A DNA stretch of 64,000 nt from Parapedobacter sp035556095 (GTDB taxonomy: Bacteria; Bacteroidota; Bacteroidia; Sphingobacteriales; Sphingobacteriaceae): NCBI RefSeq assembly GCF_035556095.1, contig NZ_DATMFT010000029.1:183013-247012 (forward strand), written 5' to 3'. Each line of letters begins with the position of its first letter. The first letter of the stretch is position 1. Position numbers and translations under genes: made by a program. Positions 25,543 to 33,366 of the stretch are shown piece after piece. Below the pieces are notes generated by a model. The model saw only the letters and a program-made list of their open reading frames with translations, was not told where the DNA came from and ran no database searches.

Positions 25543-26541
25543 TTATTGCACCAGTAGGTTGCACCCCCTGATATCACTCTGGTCAAAACGGCCCAGTACT
25601 TCAAACGACCCATCGGCGTATTTCCGACCCAGATCCTGCGTAGCTAGGAATGCACATGAACGGATATTGGCCAAGTCGATGATATTGAGGGCTCCGGTGC
25701 GATTTGCCGGCAACAAGGTGAAGGGGTCGTTGGTATCGCGGATGTAGCTATTCATCCATGGTGGACAATGGAACCGGCCGCCGCCTGCGGAATAGGCTTG
25801 TGATAACAGTTCCGTCATTCCATATTCGGAATGGATTGAAGCTACGTTGAGCCCCCGGCATAGCTGCTCGTGCACTTCCTCCCGGATCATCTCCCGTCGC
25901 CGGCCCTTCATGCCACCCGTTTCCATAACGATGAGCTGCGGGAAGTCGATCGCCTGGTTTTCCACAAAATCGAGTAGCGCGTAGGTGACACCGATAAGCA
26001 GCGTTGGTGTATTTGCCATTTTCAGTTCGTGCAACGCGCGGTGTAAGTCGTCGTGGTTGTATAAGAAGTAGCCGCTTAGCGGATGCCCGCTTTGCCGAAT
26101 CAGGTCGTCGACCATGTAGATCAGCGACGAGCCTTCCCGCTCGGAATAAGATGGAAGCAACGCTAAAATAGCCATATTTTCGGGTTCACCATAAAATTGG
26201 CTAAACGTGGATCGGAAACTATGTTTATATATGTTGACATCGGTCACGTAATGCTTGCTTTGCAAACTACCGGTAGTACCCGAACTGGTGAAAACAAGCT
26301 GTGGCTCCCGTGGCCCTGTGATCACTCGGTGGCTCTTGAAAAATTCAATAGGTAAAAAAGGAATCTGTTCAGGATGCCGTATTTCGGTAGGGTCTACATG
26401 GATTAACGACAAGTACTTGTTATAAACCGCACATTGTTGGGCCTGGAGATAAAATGTTTTCATGCATACCTCGTCAAATGCTTGACGCGTCCGTATGGAG
26501 AAGATTTCCTCAGGTAGCAGGTATGGCATTCCGGTATTCAT
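25543..26541 (-). CDS. LuxE-like acyl-protein synthetase / acyltransferase
   Basis: This is a 332-residue member of the LuxE/PaaK-like AMP-forming superfamily. The adenylate-binding motif is LVFTSSGTTGS near residue 87, followed by ALLPSYSEREGSSLIYM, METGGMKGRRREM and SEYGMTELLSQAYS. LuxE activates fatty acids and passes them to a cysteine for bioluminescence, but no luxC or luxD is nearby. In Bacteroidota such orphan proteins occur without light production. The acyl acceptor is therefore unknown. An exact TACCTTTG lies 5 bases before the ATG, so the mRNA may be leaderless, or translation may start at Met5 (26529). Confidence 0.85.
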   Translation of the reverse strand: MNTGMPYLLPEEIFSIRTRQAFDEVCMKTFYLQAQQCAVYNKYLSLIHVDPTEIRHPEQIPFLPIEFFKSHRVITGPREPQLVFTSSGTTGSLQSKHYVTDVNIYKHSFRSTFSQFYGEPENMAILALLPSYSEREGSSLIYMVDDLIRQSGHPLSGYFLYNHDDLHRALHELKMANTPTLLIGVTYALLDFVENQAIDFPQLIVMETGGMKGRRREMIREEVHEQLCRGLNVASIHSEYGMTELLSQAYSAGGGRFHCPPWMNSYIRDTNDPFTLLPANRTGALNIIDLANIRSCAFLATQDLGRKYADGSFEVLGRFDQSDIRGCNLLVQ

Positions 26542-26546
26542 CCCCG

Positions 26547-26554
26547 CAAAGGTA
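26547..26554 (-). promoter_or_regulatory. -7 promoter element for the LuxE-like gene
   Basis: Minus-strand TACCTTTG is an exact TAnnTTTG, 5 bases upstream of the first possible ATG. No clear -33 TTG. Confidence 0.45.
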
Positions 26555-26572
26555 GTGTTTTAGTAGATCGTT

Positions 26573-27088
26573 TTGATGATGAGGTTGAGGGAGAACGGGA
26601 AGAAGAACGAAGTGATTGAGATGAGGAGAGCCAATAAGGAGCTGCTCAACAGCATCTTGGGGCAGCGGCGGCAGGTGTCGTACGGCACGGGGCTGGAAGT
26701 GATCAACAGTTCGCTTAGCGAACTGAGTGTCACCTACAAAATGGGGTGGAACCGTTGGGACAACGAACTGATCGGTGGTATAAGGAACCGGGTGGCAAAC
26801 CAGACGCACGGTTTGGATGTGGCATTCTTTCCCTGGGAAGCACACAGCCTGATGGCAAACGGTGCATATTACCTGACGGATCTCCCGGGGCTGGATAATC
26901 AGCTGTTCATCGATGGAACGTATCGATGGACGGTCAGTAAATGGAAAATAGACATCGAAGCGAGTTGCATCAATCTGCTCAACAACAATCGGTACATCCG
27001 CCGGTCCAACTCAGACTACGCGGTTACGGAAAGCTATTTCGACCTCCGCCCCAGGCAGTTTCTGCTATCAACGCGGTTTAAGTTTTAG
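26573..27088 (+). pseudogene. C-terminal relic of a TonB-dependent outer-membrane receptor
   Basis: The 171-codon frame opens on a TTG just after an in-frame TAG and has no signal peptide or plug. Its sequence has alternating beta-strand character (SLSELSVTYKMGWNRWDNEL; WKIDIEASCINLLNNNRYIRR), and it ends LRPRQFLLSTRFKF, the typical last strand of a SusC/TonB-dependent receptor or CarboxypepD_reg-type barrel. About 600-800 residues are missing. No matching N-terminal part is seen on either side, so this is a degraded remnant. The start overlaps the promoter area of the LuxE-like gene, suggesting a past deletion that fused the two regions. Confidence 0.7.
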
Positions 27089-27122
27089 TAAGATGGGGAT
27101 AGGTGCCCCTCCATCATTGTAG

Positions 27123-27151
27123 TTGCAAGAGGTTCTTTTCAGGTATATTTG
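27123..27151 (+). promoter_or_regulatory. Promoter of the DUF5808 gene
   Basis: TTG at 27123, an 18-base spacer and TATATTTG at 27144-27151 fit the consensus. The leader to ATG 27302 would be about 145 nt. Confidence 0.65.
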
Positions 27152-27236
27152 CGTTGTTACCCTGGCTTAAACTTTATATCTTTCCTCTATAAAAGTTATT
27201 TCTCCATGGCAGAGGAGAGACCGACAAATTCCTTTT

Positions 27237-27262
27237 ATATGCAACGCAATTATATTGCATAT
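27237..27262 (+). promoter_or_regulatory. Stem-loop in the DUF5808 leader
   Basis: ATATGCAA-CGCAATTATA-TTGCATAT is a perfect 8-bp stem with a 10-base loop. It lies 40 bases before the ATG. A second possible stem, TCCTCT with AGAGGA, lies just upstream. There is no T-tract. Confidence 0.4.
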
Positions 27263-27301
27263 AGATAGAAATTTATCTAAGTTTGAATAACAACTGTTAT
27301 T

Positions 27302-27502
27302 ATGGACAACAGATACCATCCCAAACATTGGAAAATGGGATTTATTTACGTGAATTCAAAAGACCCTTCGTTGATGGTACCTAAGCTCAACGATTTGGGT
27401 TGGACGTTGAATTTTGGCCACAAAGCGTTATCCCGTTATCTGCTCATTGTCTTGATACTTCTGGCTGTTTATATGGCCGTACGTTACTATTGTACCGCCT
27501 AA
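27302..27502 (+). CDS. DUF5808-domain small membrane protein
   Basis: The 66-residue protein begins MDNRYHPKHWKMGFIYVNSKDP, continues with VPKLNDLGWTLNFGHK, and ends in one TM helix (LLIVLILLAVYMAVRYY). The pattern W-x-G-x-IY-N-x-DP, VPK, G-WT-LNF is the DUF5808 signature, a domain of unknown function found next to membrane helices in many bacteria. Its stop overlaps the fabG stop by 4 bases on the opposite strand. A long structured leader precedes it. Confidence 0.8.
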   Translation: MDNRYHPKHWKMGFIYVNSKDPSLMVPKLNDLGWTLNFGHKALSRYLLIVLILLAVYMAVRYYCTA

Positions 27503-28242
27503 AGCATGCCGCCACAAACCGAAAGTACCTGTCCGTTGATGTACGCCGATAAGTCCGATGCGAGGAACAAACAGGCATTAGCCACATCCTCGGTTTCGCC
27601 CGCACGTTTCAGGGGGATATCCTTTTCCCATCCTTCCACGACCTTAGGGTCCAGTACATCGGTCATTTCCGTGCGGATAAAACCCGGTGCGATCACATTG
27701 GTGCGGATATTCCGCGATCCCAATTCCTTCGCTACCGACTTGGAAAAGCCGATGATACCCGCCTTGGATGCCGCGTAGTTCGCTTGCCCGGCATTTCCCT
27801 GTACGCCAACAACCGAACTCATATTGATGAATACACCTTTACGGTTTTTCATCATGATCCGCGAGGCCGCTTTGGTAACGTTAAACACCGATTTAAGGTT
27901 CACTTCAAGTACGTCGTCCCATTGGTCCTCAGTCATACGGAGCAGCAAACCGTCTTTGGTGATGCCCGCATTGTTAACTACGATATCGAGGGTTCCGAAC
28001 TCCGATACGATGTCGTTGATGAGTTGTTCGGCCGCTTCGAATTTGGAGGCATCCGAACGATAACCTTTTATTTTTGTGCCATGGGTCTGCAATTCCTGCT
28101 CCAATGCTTGCCCCTTTTCTACAGAAGACAGGTAGGTGAATGCCACGTTTGCACCTTGCTCGGCAAACTTCTCGGCTATGGTACGGCCGATGCCTTTCGA
28201 GGCCCCGGTGATGAGTGCGGTCTTTCCTTCAAGTAACTTCAT
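27499..28242 (-). CDS. fabG: 3-oxoacyl-ACP reductase FabG
   Basis: This is an SDR of 247 residues with the canonical FabG layout: ALITGASKGIGRTIAEKFAEQGANVAFTY-like N-terminus, NNAGITKDGLLLRM, MSSVVGVQGNAGQANYAASKAG with catalytic Ser, Tyr and Lys, and the end LSAYINGQVLSVCGGML. It reduces beta-ketoacyl-ACP in fatty acid synthesis. The gene stands alone, away from other fab genes. Its promoter region contains a strong palindrome (28301-28319) overlapping the expected -33 area, so it is probably regulated. Confidence 0.95.
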   Translation of the reverse strand: MKLLEGKTALITGASKGIGRTIAEKFAEQGANVAFTYLSSVEKGQALEQELQTHGTKIKGYRSDASKFEAAEQLINDIVSEFGTLDIVVNNAGITKDGLLLRMTEDQWDDVLEVNLKSVFNVTKAASRIMMKNRKGVFINMSSVVGVQGNAGQANYAASKAGIIGFSKSVAKELGSRNIRTNVIAPGFIRTEMTDVLDPKVVEGWEKDIPLKRAGETEDVANACLFLASDLSAYINGQVLSVCGGML

Positions 28243-28276
28243 AATTCGCTGTTTCTATGCGTTTGGATTTCTGTTG

Positions 28277-28284
28277 CAAACTTA
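28277..28284 (-). promoter_or_regulatory. -7 promoter element for fabG
   Basis: Minus-strand TAAGTTTG is an exact TAnnTTTG, 34 bases before the fabG ATG at 28242. Confidence 0.6.
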
Positions 28285-28300
28285 GCTAAATTTGCATAAA

Positions 28301-28319
28301 GATGCGAATGATTCGCATC
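28301..28319. promoter_or_regulatory. Palindromic operator at the fabG promoter
   Basis: GATGCGAA-TGA-TTCGCATC is a perfect 8-bp inverted repeat with a 3-base centre. It lies 17-35 bp upstream of the fabG -7 box, on the expected -33 region, the position of a repressor site. A 10-bp palindrome AGCGATCGCT follows at 28359-28368. Confidence 0.55.
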
Positions 28320-28391
28320 AGTCTGCTTTCATCGGTGCTCATGATTGCTTCGCTATTTAGCGATCGCTCTGCTGCCATGATTTATTTAGGT

Positions 28392-28408
28392 GCTAAATAC
28401 TTTTAGCG
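28392..28408. promoter_or_regulatory. GCTAAA/TTTAGC inverted repeat upstream of GH92
   Basis: GCTAAA-TACT-TTTAGC(G) is a perfect inverted repeat about 80 bp before the GH92 ATG. Another CGCTAAA sits directly at the ATG (28481-28487), and CGCTAAAA occurs in the araC/fucP gap at 31681. These may be AraC-regulator sites. A TATTTTG (28452) lies about 45 bp downstream. Confidence 0.4.
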
Positions 28409-28486
28409 TTTTCGTTTTCCGATATTTTTATCATATTAGCAGACGATAATGTATTTTGACAATATAAATCCTAGAACAAACGCTAA

Positions 28487-30775
28487 ATGAAATCACCATT
28501 GACCCTTTTGTTTTCGCTGTTCACGCTGATTGTTTCCGCACAGGAAGTGAGCCGTGTCGAAAACCCATTGGACTATGTAAATACACTGATGGGAACCCAA
28601 TCCGTGCACTTGCTTTCCAACGGCAATACCTATCCGGCCATTGCACGGCCTTGGGGAATGAATTTCTGGTCGCCCCAAACCGGTAAAATGGGCGATGGAT
28701 GGATGTATACGTACACCGCCGACAAGATACGCGGATTCAAACAGACGCACCAGCCATCGCCCTGGATGAATGACTACGGGCAGTTTTCCGTCATGCCAAC
28801 GACTGGCAAGCAGACATTCGACGAAAATGAACGCGCAAGTTGGTTTTCACATAAGGCCGAGGTGGCGCAGCCACACTATTACAGTGTGTACCTCGCTGAC
28901 CACGACGTGACCACCGAAATCACGCCCACCGAACGGGCAGCAAGGTTCCGTTTCACGTTCCCTCAAACGGATAGCGCATTTGTGGTCATCGACGCTTTCG
29001 ACAAAGGGTCGTATATAAAAATCATCCCCGAGGAGAATACCATCATCGGTTATACCACGCGCAACAGCGGCGGTGTGCCAGACAATTTCAAAAATTACTT
29101 CGTGATGGTGTTCGATCAGCCGTTTGCTCATGCGGGCACTTTCGCCGATTCGGTGTTGGTAGACAATCGTATGGAAATACAGGCCAACCACGTAGGTGCA
29201 ATAGTCGGGTTCCGTATTGCCAATCGGGGCGACCAAGTGCAGGCCAAGGTGGCCTCCTCGTTCATCAGCCATGAACAGGCCAAATTGAACCTTCGTGAAA
29301 TTGGGAATAAGGATTTCGAAACCATCAAACAGGAAGGGGCGGATCAATGGAATGCGGAACTGGGTAAAGTACGCGTAGGCGGTGGCACGATCGATCAGGT
29401 GCGCACGTTTTATTCATGCTTATACCGGACCATCCTTTTCCCGCGGATGTTTTATGAGTATGATGCCGACGGCAACGTGATCCATTATAGCCCGTACAAC
29501 GGTAAGGTGCTCCCGGGATATATGTTCACCGATACGGGTTTCTGGGATACATTCCGGGCGTTGTTTCCTTTCCTGAACCTGGTTTATCCGGAGGTCAATC
29601 AAAAGATGCAGGAAGGTCTGGCGAACACCTATAAGGAAGGCGGATGGTTGCCGGAATGGGCTAGCCCAGGGTACCGCAACATCATGGTGGGCAACAATTC
29701 GGCGTCGGTAGTTGCCGATGCCTACATCAAAGGGCTGCGGGATTACGACATCGAAAAACTGTACGAAGGCCTGCTGAAAGGGGCCAACAATGCGGGGCCC
29801 ATCACCGCGGTGGGTAGAGCGGGCGCTGAGTATTATACAACACTCGGTTATGTTCCCTACGATGTGGGCATCAACGAGAATGCGGCCCGGACGTTGGAGT
29901 ATGCGTATGACGATTTCGCGATATACCAGCTGGCAAAAGCGCTGAATCGGCCGGCCGATGAAATTGCCCTGTACCGTGAGCGGAGCTTCAATTATAAGAA
30001 GCTTTTTGATAAAGAGACTGGCCTGATGCGCGGAAAGAATAAAGATGGCAGTTTCCAAACGCCGTTCAACCCGTTCAAGTGGGGCGATTCATTCACCGAG
30101 GGCAACAGCTGGCACTACTCGTGGTCGGTTTTCCAGGATGTGGAAGGGCTTGCGCAATTGATGGGTGGGCACGATGCATTTGTGACCAAACTTGATTCCG
30201 TATTCTCCCTGCCGCCCGTATTTGACCACAGTTATTACGGCTTTACCATCCATGAGATCCGCGAAATGCAAATCGCCAATATGGGGCAGTATGCCCATGG
30301 CAACCAACCCATACAGCACATGATTTACCTGTACAACTACGCGGGTGCACCATGGAAAACGCAGTACTGGGTGCGCGAGACGATGGATCGCATGTACCTG
30401 CCCACACCGGATGGGTATTGCGGCGACGAAGATAACGGGCAAACCTCAGCTTGGTACGTGTTCTCGGCATTAGGGTTCTATCCGGTTACCCCGGCTACCG
30501 ATGAATATGTGGTGGGTGCGCCGTTATTTAAAGAAGTGACCATTCAATTACCGAACGGGAAAACCATCGAAATCGAGGCGCCAAACAACGGCAAAGAGAA
30601 CCGCTATATCCGGTCGGCAACATTAAATGGCGAAGATTACAGTCGGAACTACCTCAAGCATAGTGACCTAGTGAATGGTGCGAAGCTGCATTTCGACATG
30701 ACCGACGAACCCAATAAGCGTCGGGGAACCGATGCCGATGATTATCCATTTTCATTGAGCTTGGAAAAGCAATAA
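28487..30775 (+). CDS. GH92 family alpha-mannosidase
   Basis: This is a secreted 762-residue glycosidase. A signal peptide (MKSPLTLLFSLFTLIVSAQ) has no lipobox, so the enzyme is probably periplasmic. The N-terminal GH92 domain shows DYVNTLMGTQS, YPAIARPWGMNFWSPQ and GFKQTHQPSPWMNDYG. The catalytic (alpha/alpha)6 domain holds GTIDQVRTFYSCLYRTILFPR-like residues, FWDTFRALFPFLN, EGNSWHYSW and GYCGDEDNGQTSAWY. GH92 enzymes are calcium-dependent exo-mannosidases acting on yeast mannan or N-glycans. No SusC/SusD pair is adjacent, but a fucose operon and its AraC regulator follow, consistent with glycoprotein glycan use. A terminator lies inside the end of the opposing araC gene. Confidence 0.95.
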   Translation: MKSPLTLLFSLFTLIVSAQEVSRVENPLDYVNTLMGTQSVHLLSNGNTYPAIARPWGMNFWSPQTGKMGDGWMYTYTADKIRGFKQTHQPSPWMNDYGQFSVMPTTGKQTFDENERASWFSHKAEVAQPHYYSVYLADHDVTTEITPTERAARFRFTFPQTDSAFVVIDAFDKGSYIKIIPEENTIIGYTTRNSGGVPDNFKNYFVMVFDQPFAHAGTFADSVLVDNRMEIQANHVGAIVGFRIANRGDQVQAKVASSFISHEQAKLNLREIGNKDFETIKQEGADQWNAELGKVRVGGGTIDQVRTFYSCLYRTILFPRMFYEYDADGNVIHYSPYNGKVLPGYMFTDTGFWDTFRALFPFLNLVYPEVNQKMQEGLANTYKEGGWLPEWASPGYRNIMVGNNSASVVADAYIKGLRDYDIEKLYEGLLKGANNAGPITAVGRAGAEYYTTLGYVPYDVGINENAARTLEYAYDDFAIYQLAKALNRPADEIALYRERSFNYKKLFDKETGLMRGKNKDGSFQTPFNPFKWGDSFTEGNSWHYSWSVFQDVEGLAQLMGGHDAFVTKLDSVFSLPPVFDHSYYGFTIHEIREMQIANMGQYAHGNQPIQHMIYLYNYAGAPWKTQYWVRETMDRMYLPTPDGYCGDEDNGQTSAWYVFSALGFYPVTPATDEYVVGAPLFKEVTIQLPNGKTIEIEAPNNGKENRYIRSATLNGEDYSRNYLKHSDLVNGAKLHFDMTDEPNKRRGTDADDYPFSLSLEKQ

Positions 30776-30790
30776 GGGTCTTAACGACCA

Positions 30791-31657
30791 CTATTTCAGA
30801 TAAGCCCGCCGGTAATTCAGCGGGCTTTTTCCGGTTATTTGCTTGAAATATTTATGGAAGCCAGCAAAATTATGGAACCCGGTTTCAAAGCAAATCTCCT
30901 TGACACTGAGGTTGTTTTCAATGAGTAGCTTGCACGCATGGCCAACCCGTATCTCGATGAGGAACTGCGAGAATGTCTTACCGGTACGCGACTTGAAAAA
31001 TCGGCAAAACGCATTGCTGCTCATGCCGGCCACCTCGGCAATTTCATCCAATGTGATCCGTTTGCGAAAATGTTGGAGTGCAAAATCATAAATGTTGTTT
31101 ATGCGGTTATTTTCGCCCCGTTGGAAATGCGGCGTGAAGCCGACGGAAGAGAGGGGTTTGCGTTCTTTGGAATGGGCAATGGACGTAAGTGCTTCGATGA
31201 GGAGGATGATTCGCTTTGTACCTTCGGTTTCCAGTAATTCGGCAAGTAGTTTTTGTACGCTGGCACGGGCGGTGCCATACACGGCAATACCTTGTTTAGC
31301 CTCCTGAAGCAATTGTTTGACATTCGCGTTTTCAGGAAGTTCCAGGAAATCCGTGCCCCAGAAATCGTCGTTGAAATGGGCAACGCGCACGTCGGCTGCG
31401 CAAGTATCATCTTCAGCTAAATAACCACTGTCGAAACTCCAGTAATGGGGAAGGTTGGAGCCTATTAATATGACATCGCCCGACGCAAAATGGTGGATGC
31501 TGTCGCCGATGAATTGTGTGCCGCTGCCCTTTTCAAAATGGATGAGCTCCACTTCCCGGTGGTAATGCCACTGGTTGTTGGCATAAGGTACCGTATCCCG
31601 CCGAACACTGAACGAATGAGCAGGGCCGGTACTTACTTTTAGCAATTGAGGTTTCAT
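30791..31657 (-). CDS. AraC-family transcriptional regulator
   Basis: The 288-residue protein has an N-terminal cupin-type ligand domain (NQWHYHREVELIHFEKGSGTQFIGD, residues 27-52). The C-terminal AraC helix-turn-helix pair is ITLDEIAEVAGMSSNAFCRFFKSRTGKTF then SVKEICFETGFHNFAGFHKYFKQITGKSPLNYR, here read as two separate segments. It is divergent from the fucP-led operon with 106 bp between and convergent with GH92. The arrangement is that of a local activator responding to the sugar. Shared GCTAAA elements upstream of both target units support this. Confidence 0.92.
   Translation of the reverse strand: MKPQLLKVSTGPAHSFSVRRDTVPYANNQWHYHREVELIHFEKGSGTQFIGDSIHHFASGDVILIGSNLPHYWSFDSGYLAEDDTCAADVRVAHFNDDFWGTDFLELPENANVKQLLQEAKQGIAVYGTARASVQKLLAELLETEGTKRIILLIEALTSIAHSKERKPLSSVGFTPHFQRGENNRINNIYDFALQHFRKRITLDEIAEVAGMSSNAFCRFFKSRTGKTFSQFLIEIRVGHACKLLIENNLSVKEICFETGFHNFAGFHKYFKQITGKSPLNYRRAYLK
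30802..30830 (+). terminator. GH92 terminator embedded in the end of the AraC coding region
   Basis: AAGCCCGC-CGGTAATTCA-GCGGGCTT followed by TTT is a strong intrinsic terminator for the plus strand. It starts 27 bases after the GH92 stop but inside the last codons of the opposing AraC gene. Confidence 0.85.
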
Positions 31658-31659
31658 GG

Positions 31660-31725
31660 TGCTAATATAGCTTAATATATCGCTAAAATCTCGGTAGCTA
31701 TTGTGTGCTGAGTTTGTTTATTTTG
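31660..31725. promoter_or_regulatory. araC/fucP divergent control region
   Basis: The region contains the palindrome GCTAATATAGC (31660-31670), CGCTAAAA (31681-31688) matching sites near GH92, and TATTTTG (31719-31725), which resembles a -7 element for fucP and also occurs before GH92. The activator site would lie about 35 bp upstream of this box. Confidence 0.4.
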
Positions 31726-31763
31726 CATGGTCTAAAAAATGATGACCAATTAGTAAACGCAAT

Positions 31764-33017
31764 ATGGCGAAGCGATATACGATGATTCCGGTGATACTGA
31801 TCACTGCTTTGTTTTTTCTCTGGGGACTGGCCAATAACATGACCGATACGTTATTGGCAGCATTTAAAAGGATTATGTCAATGACGGATGCGCAGACGTC
31901 GTTGATACAAATGGCTTTTTATGGCGCGTACTTCGTATTGGCATTGCCTGCGGCATTATATATCAGGCGGTTCTCTTACAAATCAGGGATATTGCTGGGT
32001 TTGGGTTTATTTATTCTCGGCGCATTGTTGTTTTATCCGGCAAGCCAAACCATGGTATACGGCCATTTTTTGATGGCGTTGTTCGTGTTGGCAGGAGGTC
32101 TTTCCATTTTGGAAACCTCAGCAAATCCATTTATTTTAAGTTTGGGGTCGCCCGAAACAGCCACGCGCCGGTTGAACCTGGCACAATCGTTTAACCCTAT
32201 TGGGTCGATTACGGGTGTGGTGCTGAGTAAATTTGTGATACTCTCCGCGCTTCATCAAGCGGGCGATGTGGAACGGGCTCAAATGAATCGTTCGGCATTG
32301 GAGCACATCCAGCAGGCCGAACTGTCGGCGGTCATGCAAGCTTATGTTGGGTTGGCGGTCTTATTGATGGTGGTTTGGATATTGATTAAAGTCGTGAGGA
32401 TGCCGCAAGACACAGATACAGACCGCAGCGATGTACTGGCGGTATTTGGCCGGTTAGCCAAGAACAGAAACTATGTGTTTGGCGTCATAGCCCAGTTCTT
32501 CTACGTGGGGGCACAAATCGGCGTGTGGTCGTTTACCATCCGTTACGTTATGCAGGAGTTGCAGGTAAATGAAGAAGCCGCCTCCAATTATTACATCTTA
32601 TCGTTGGTTTTCTTTATGCTTTTCCGCTTTATCAGTACAAGTCTGATGAGATTTATCAGGCCAACAAGATTATTGGTTGCGTTGTCAATCGTGGCGGTAC
32701 TGCTGTGTTTGGTGGTATCTTTTACAGGTGGCCAAATCGGCGTTTATGCCTTGGTGGCTATTTCAGCTTGCATGAGCCTCATGTTCCCCACAATTTATGG
32801 TCTGGCGTGCGAAGGGCTTTCGGAAGATCGGAAAATCGGCGGCTCCGGTTTGATTATGGCTATCTTGGGTGGTGCGGTTTTGACGTATTTTCAAGGGTGG
32901 CTTTCAGACAGTTTAAGCAACATCAATATTTCCTATTTGGTTCCGATGGTGTGTTTTGCTGTTGTCGCAGCGTATGGGCTATTCCGTGAAACCACAAAAA
33001 AGATAATTAATCCCTAA
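31764..33017 (+). CDS. fucP: Sugar MFS transporter, L-fucose permease type
   Basis: This is a 12-helix transporter of 417 residues. The N-terminus shows ITALFFLWGLANNMTDTLL, the region in which FucP carries the proton- and sugar-binding Asp/Asn residues. AFYGAYFVLALPAALYIRRFSYKSG and ETSANPFILSLGSPETATRRLNLAQSFNPIGS are both typical of FucP-like sugar:proton symporters. It heads a co-directional seven-gene unit for deoxyhexose oxidation, so L-fucose is the most likely substrate, though related members carry glucose or galactose. The gap to the next gene is 3 bases. Confidence 0.9.
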   Translation: MAKRYTMIPVILITALFFLWGLANNMTDTLLAAFKRIMSMTDAQTSLIQMAFYGAYFVLALPAALYIRRFSYKSGILLGLGLFILGALLFYPASQTMVYGHFLMALFVLAGGLSILETSANPFILSLGSPETATRRLNLAQSFNPIGSITGVVLSKFVILSALHQAGDVERAQMNRSALEHIQQAELSAVMQAYVGLAVLLMVVWILIKVVRMPQDTDTDRSDVLAVFGRLAKNRNYVFGVIAQFFYVGAQIGVWSFTIRYVMQELQVNEEAASNYYILSLVFFMLFRFISTSLMRFIRPTRLLVALSIVAVLLCLVVSFTGGQIGVYALVAISACMSLMFPTIYGLACEGLSEDRKIGGSGLIMAILGGAVLTYFQGWLSDSLSNINISYLVPMVCFAVVAAYGLFRETTKKIINP

Positions 33018-33020
33018 AAT

Positions 33021-33362
33021 ATGAAACGATATGCATTAGCGCTCGATTTAAAAGACGATGCGCAACTTATTGCCGAATATGAGGAATTGCACCGGGCCAT
33101 TGCTCCTGAGATTAGGCAATCCATCCTGGATTCGGGTATTACCCAAATGGAAATCTTCCGGTTTGCCGACCGCATGTTTATGATCATTGAGGCAGAGGAT
33201 GATTTTTCGTTCGCCGAAAAGGCTGCGGCGGATGAGGCAAACCCGAACGTGAAAGCATGGGAACAGTTCACCTGGAAATTCCAGAAGGCGATACCCGGTG
33301 CCAAACCTGGGGAAAAATGGGTAGTAATGAATAAAATTTTCGAACTTAGCGCCAGTGAATAA
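33021..33362 (+). CDS. L-rhamnose/L-fucose mutarotase family protein (RhaM-like)
   Basis: This is a 113-residue protein of the rhamnose mutarotase (DUF718) family. Visible features are YALALDLKDD at the N-terminus, EYEELHRAIAPEIRQSILDSGI, MEIFRFADRMFMIIEA and the end PGEKWVVMNKIFEL. The enzyme interconverts alpha and beta anomers, here probably supplying the anomer used by the fucose dehydrogenase at the end of the operon. RhaM-type, not FucU-type, although the operon context points to fucose. It is tightly spaced after fucP. Confidence 0.9.
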   Translation: MKRYALALDLKDDAQLIAEYEELHRAIAPEIRQSILDSGITQMEIFRFADRMFMIIEAEDDFSFAEKAAADEANPNVKAWEQFTWKFQKAIPGAKPGEKWVVMNKIFELSASE

Positions 33363-33366
33363 ACAG

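Noticed and set aside
25543..26541. Bioluminescence (lux) operon
   Set aside because: Only a LuxE-like protein is present; luxA, B, C and D are absent.
28487..30775. Classical polysaccharide utilisation locus
   Set aside because: No SusC/SusD pair is adjacent to GH92, GH125 or the GH144-like gene; only a receptor relic about 1.4 kb upstream of GH92 was found.
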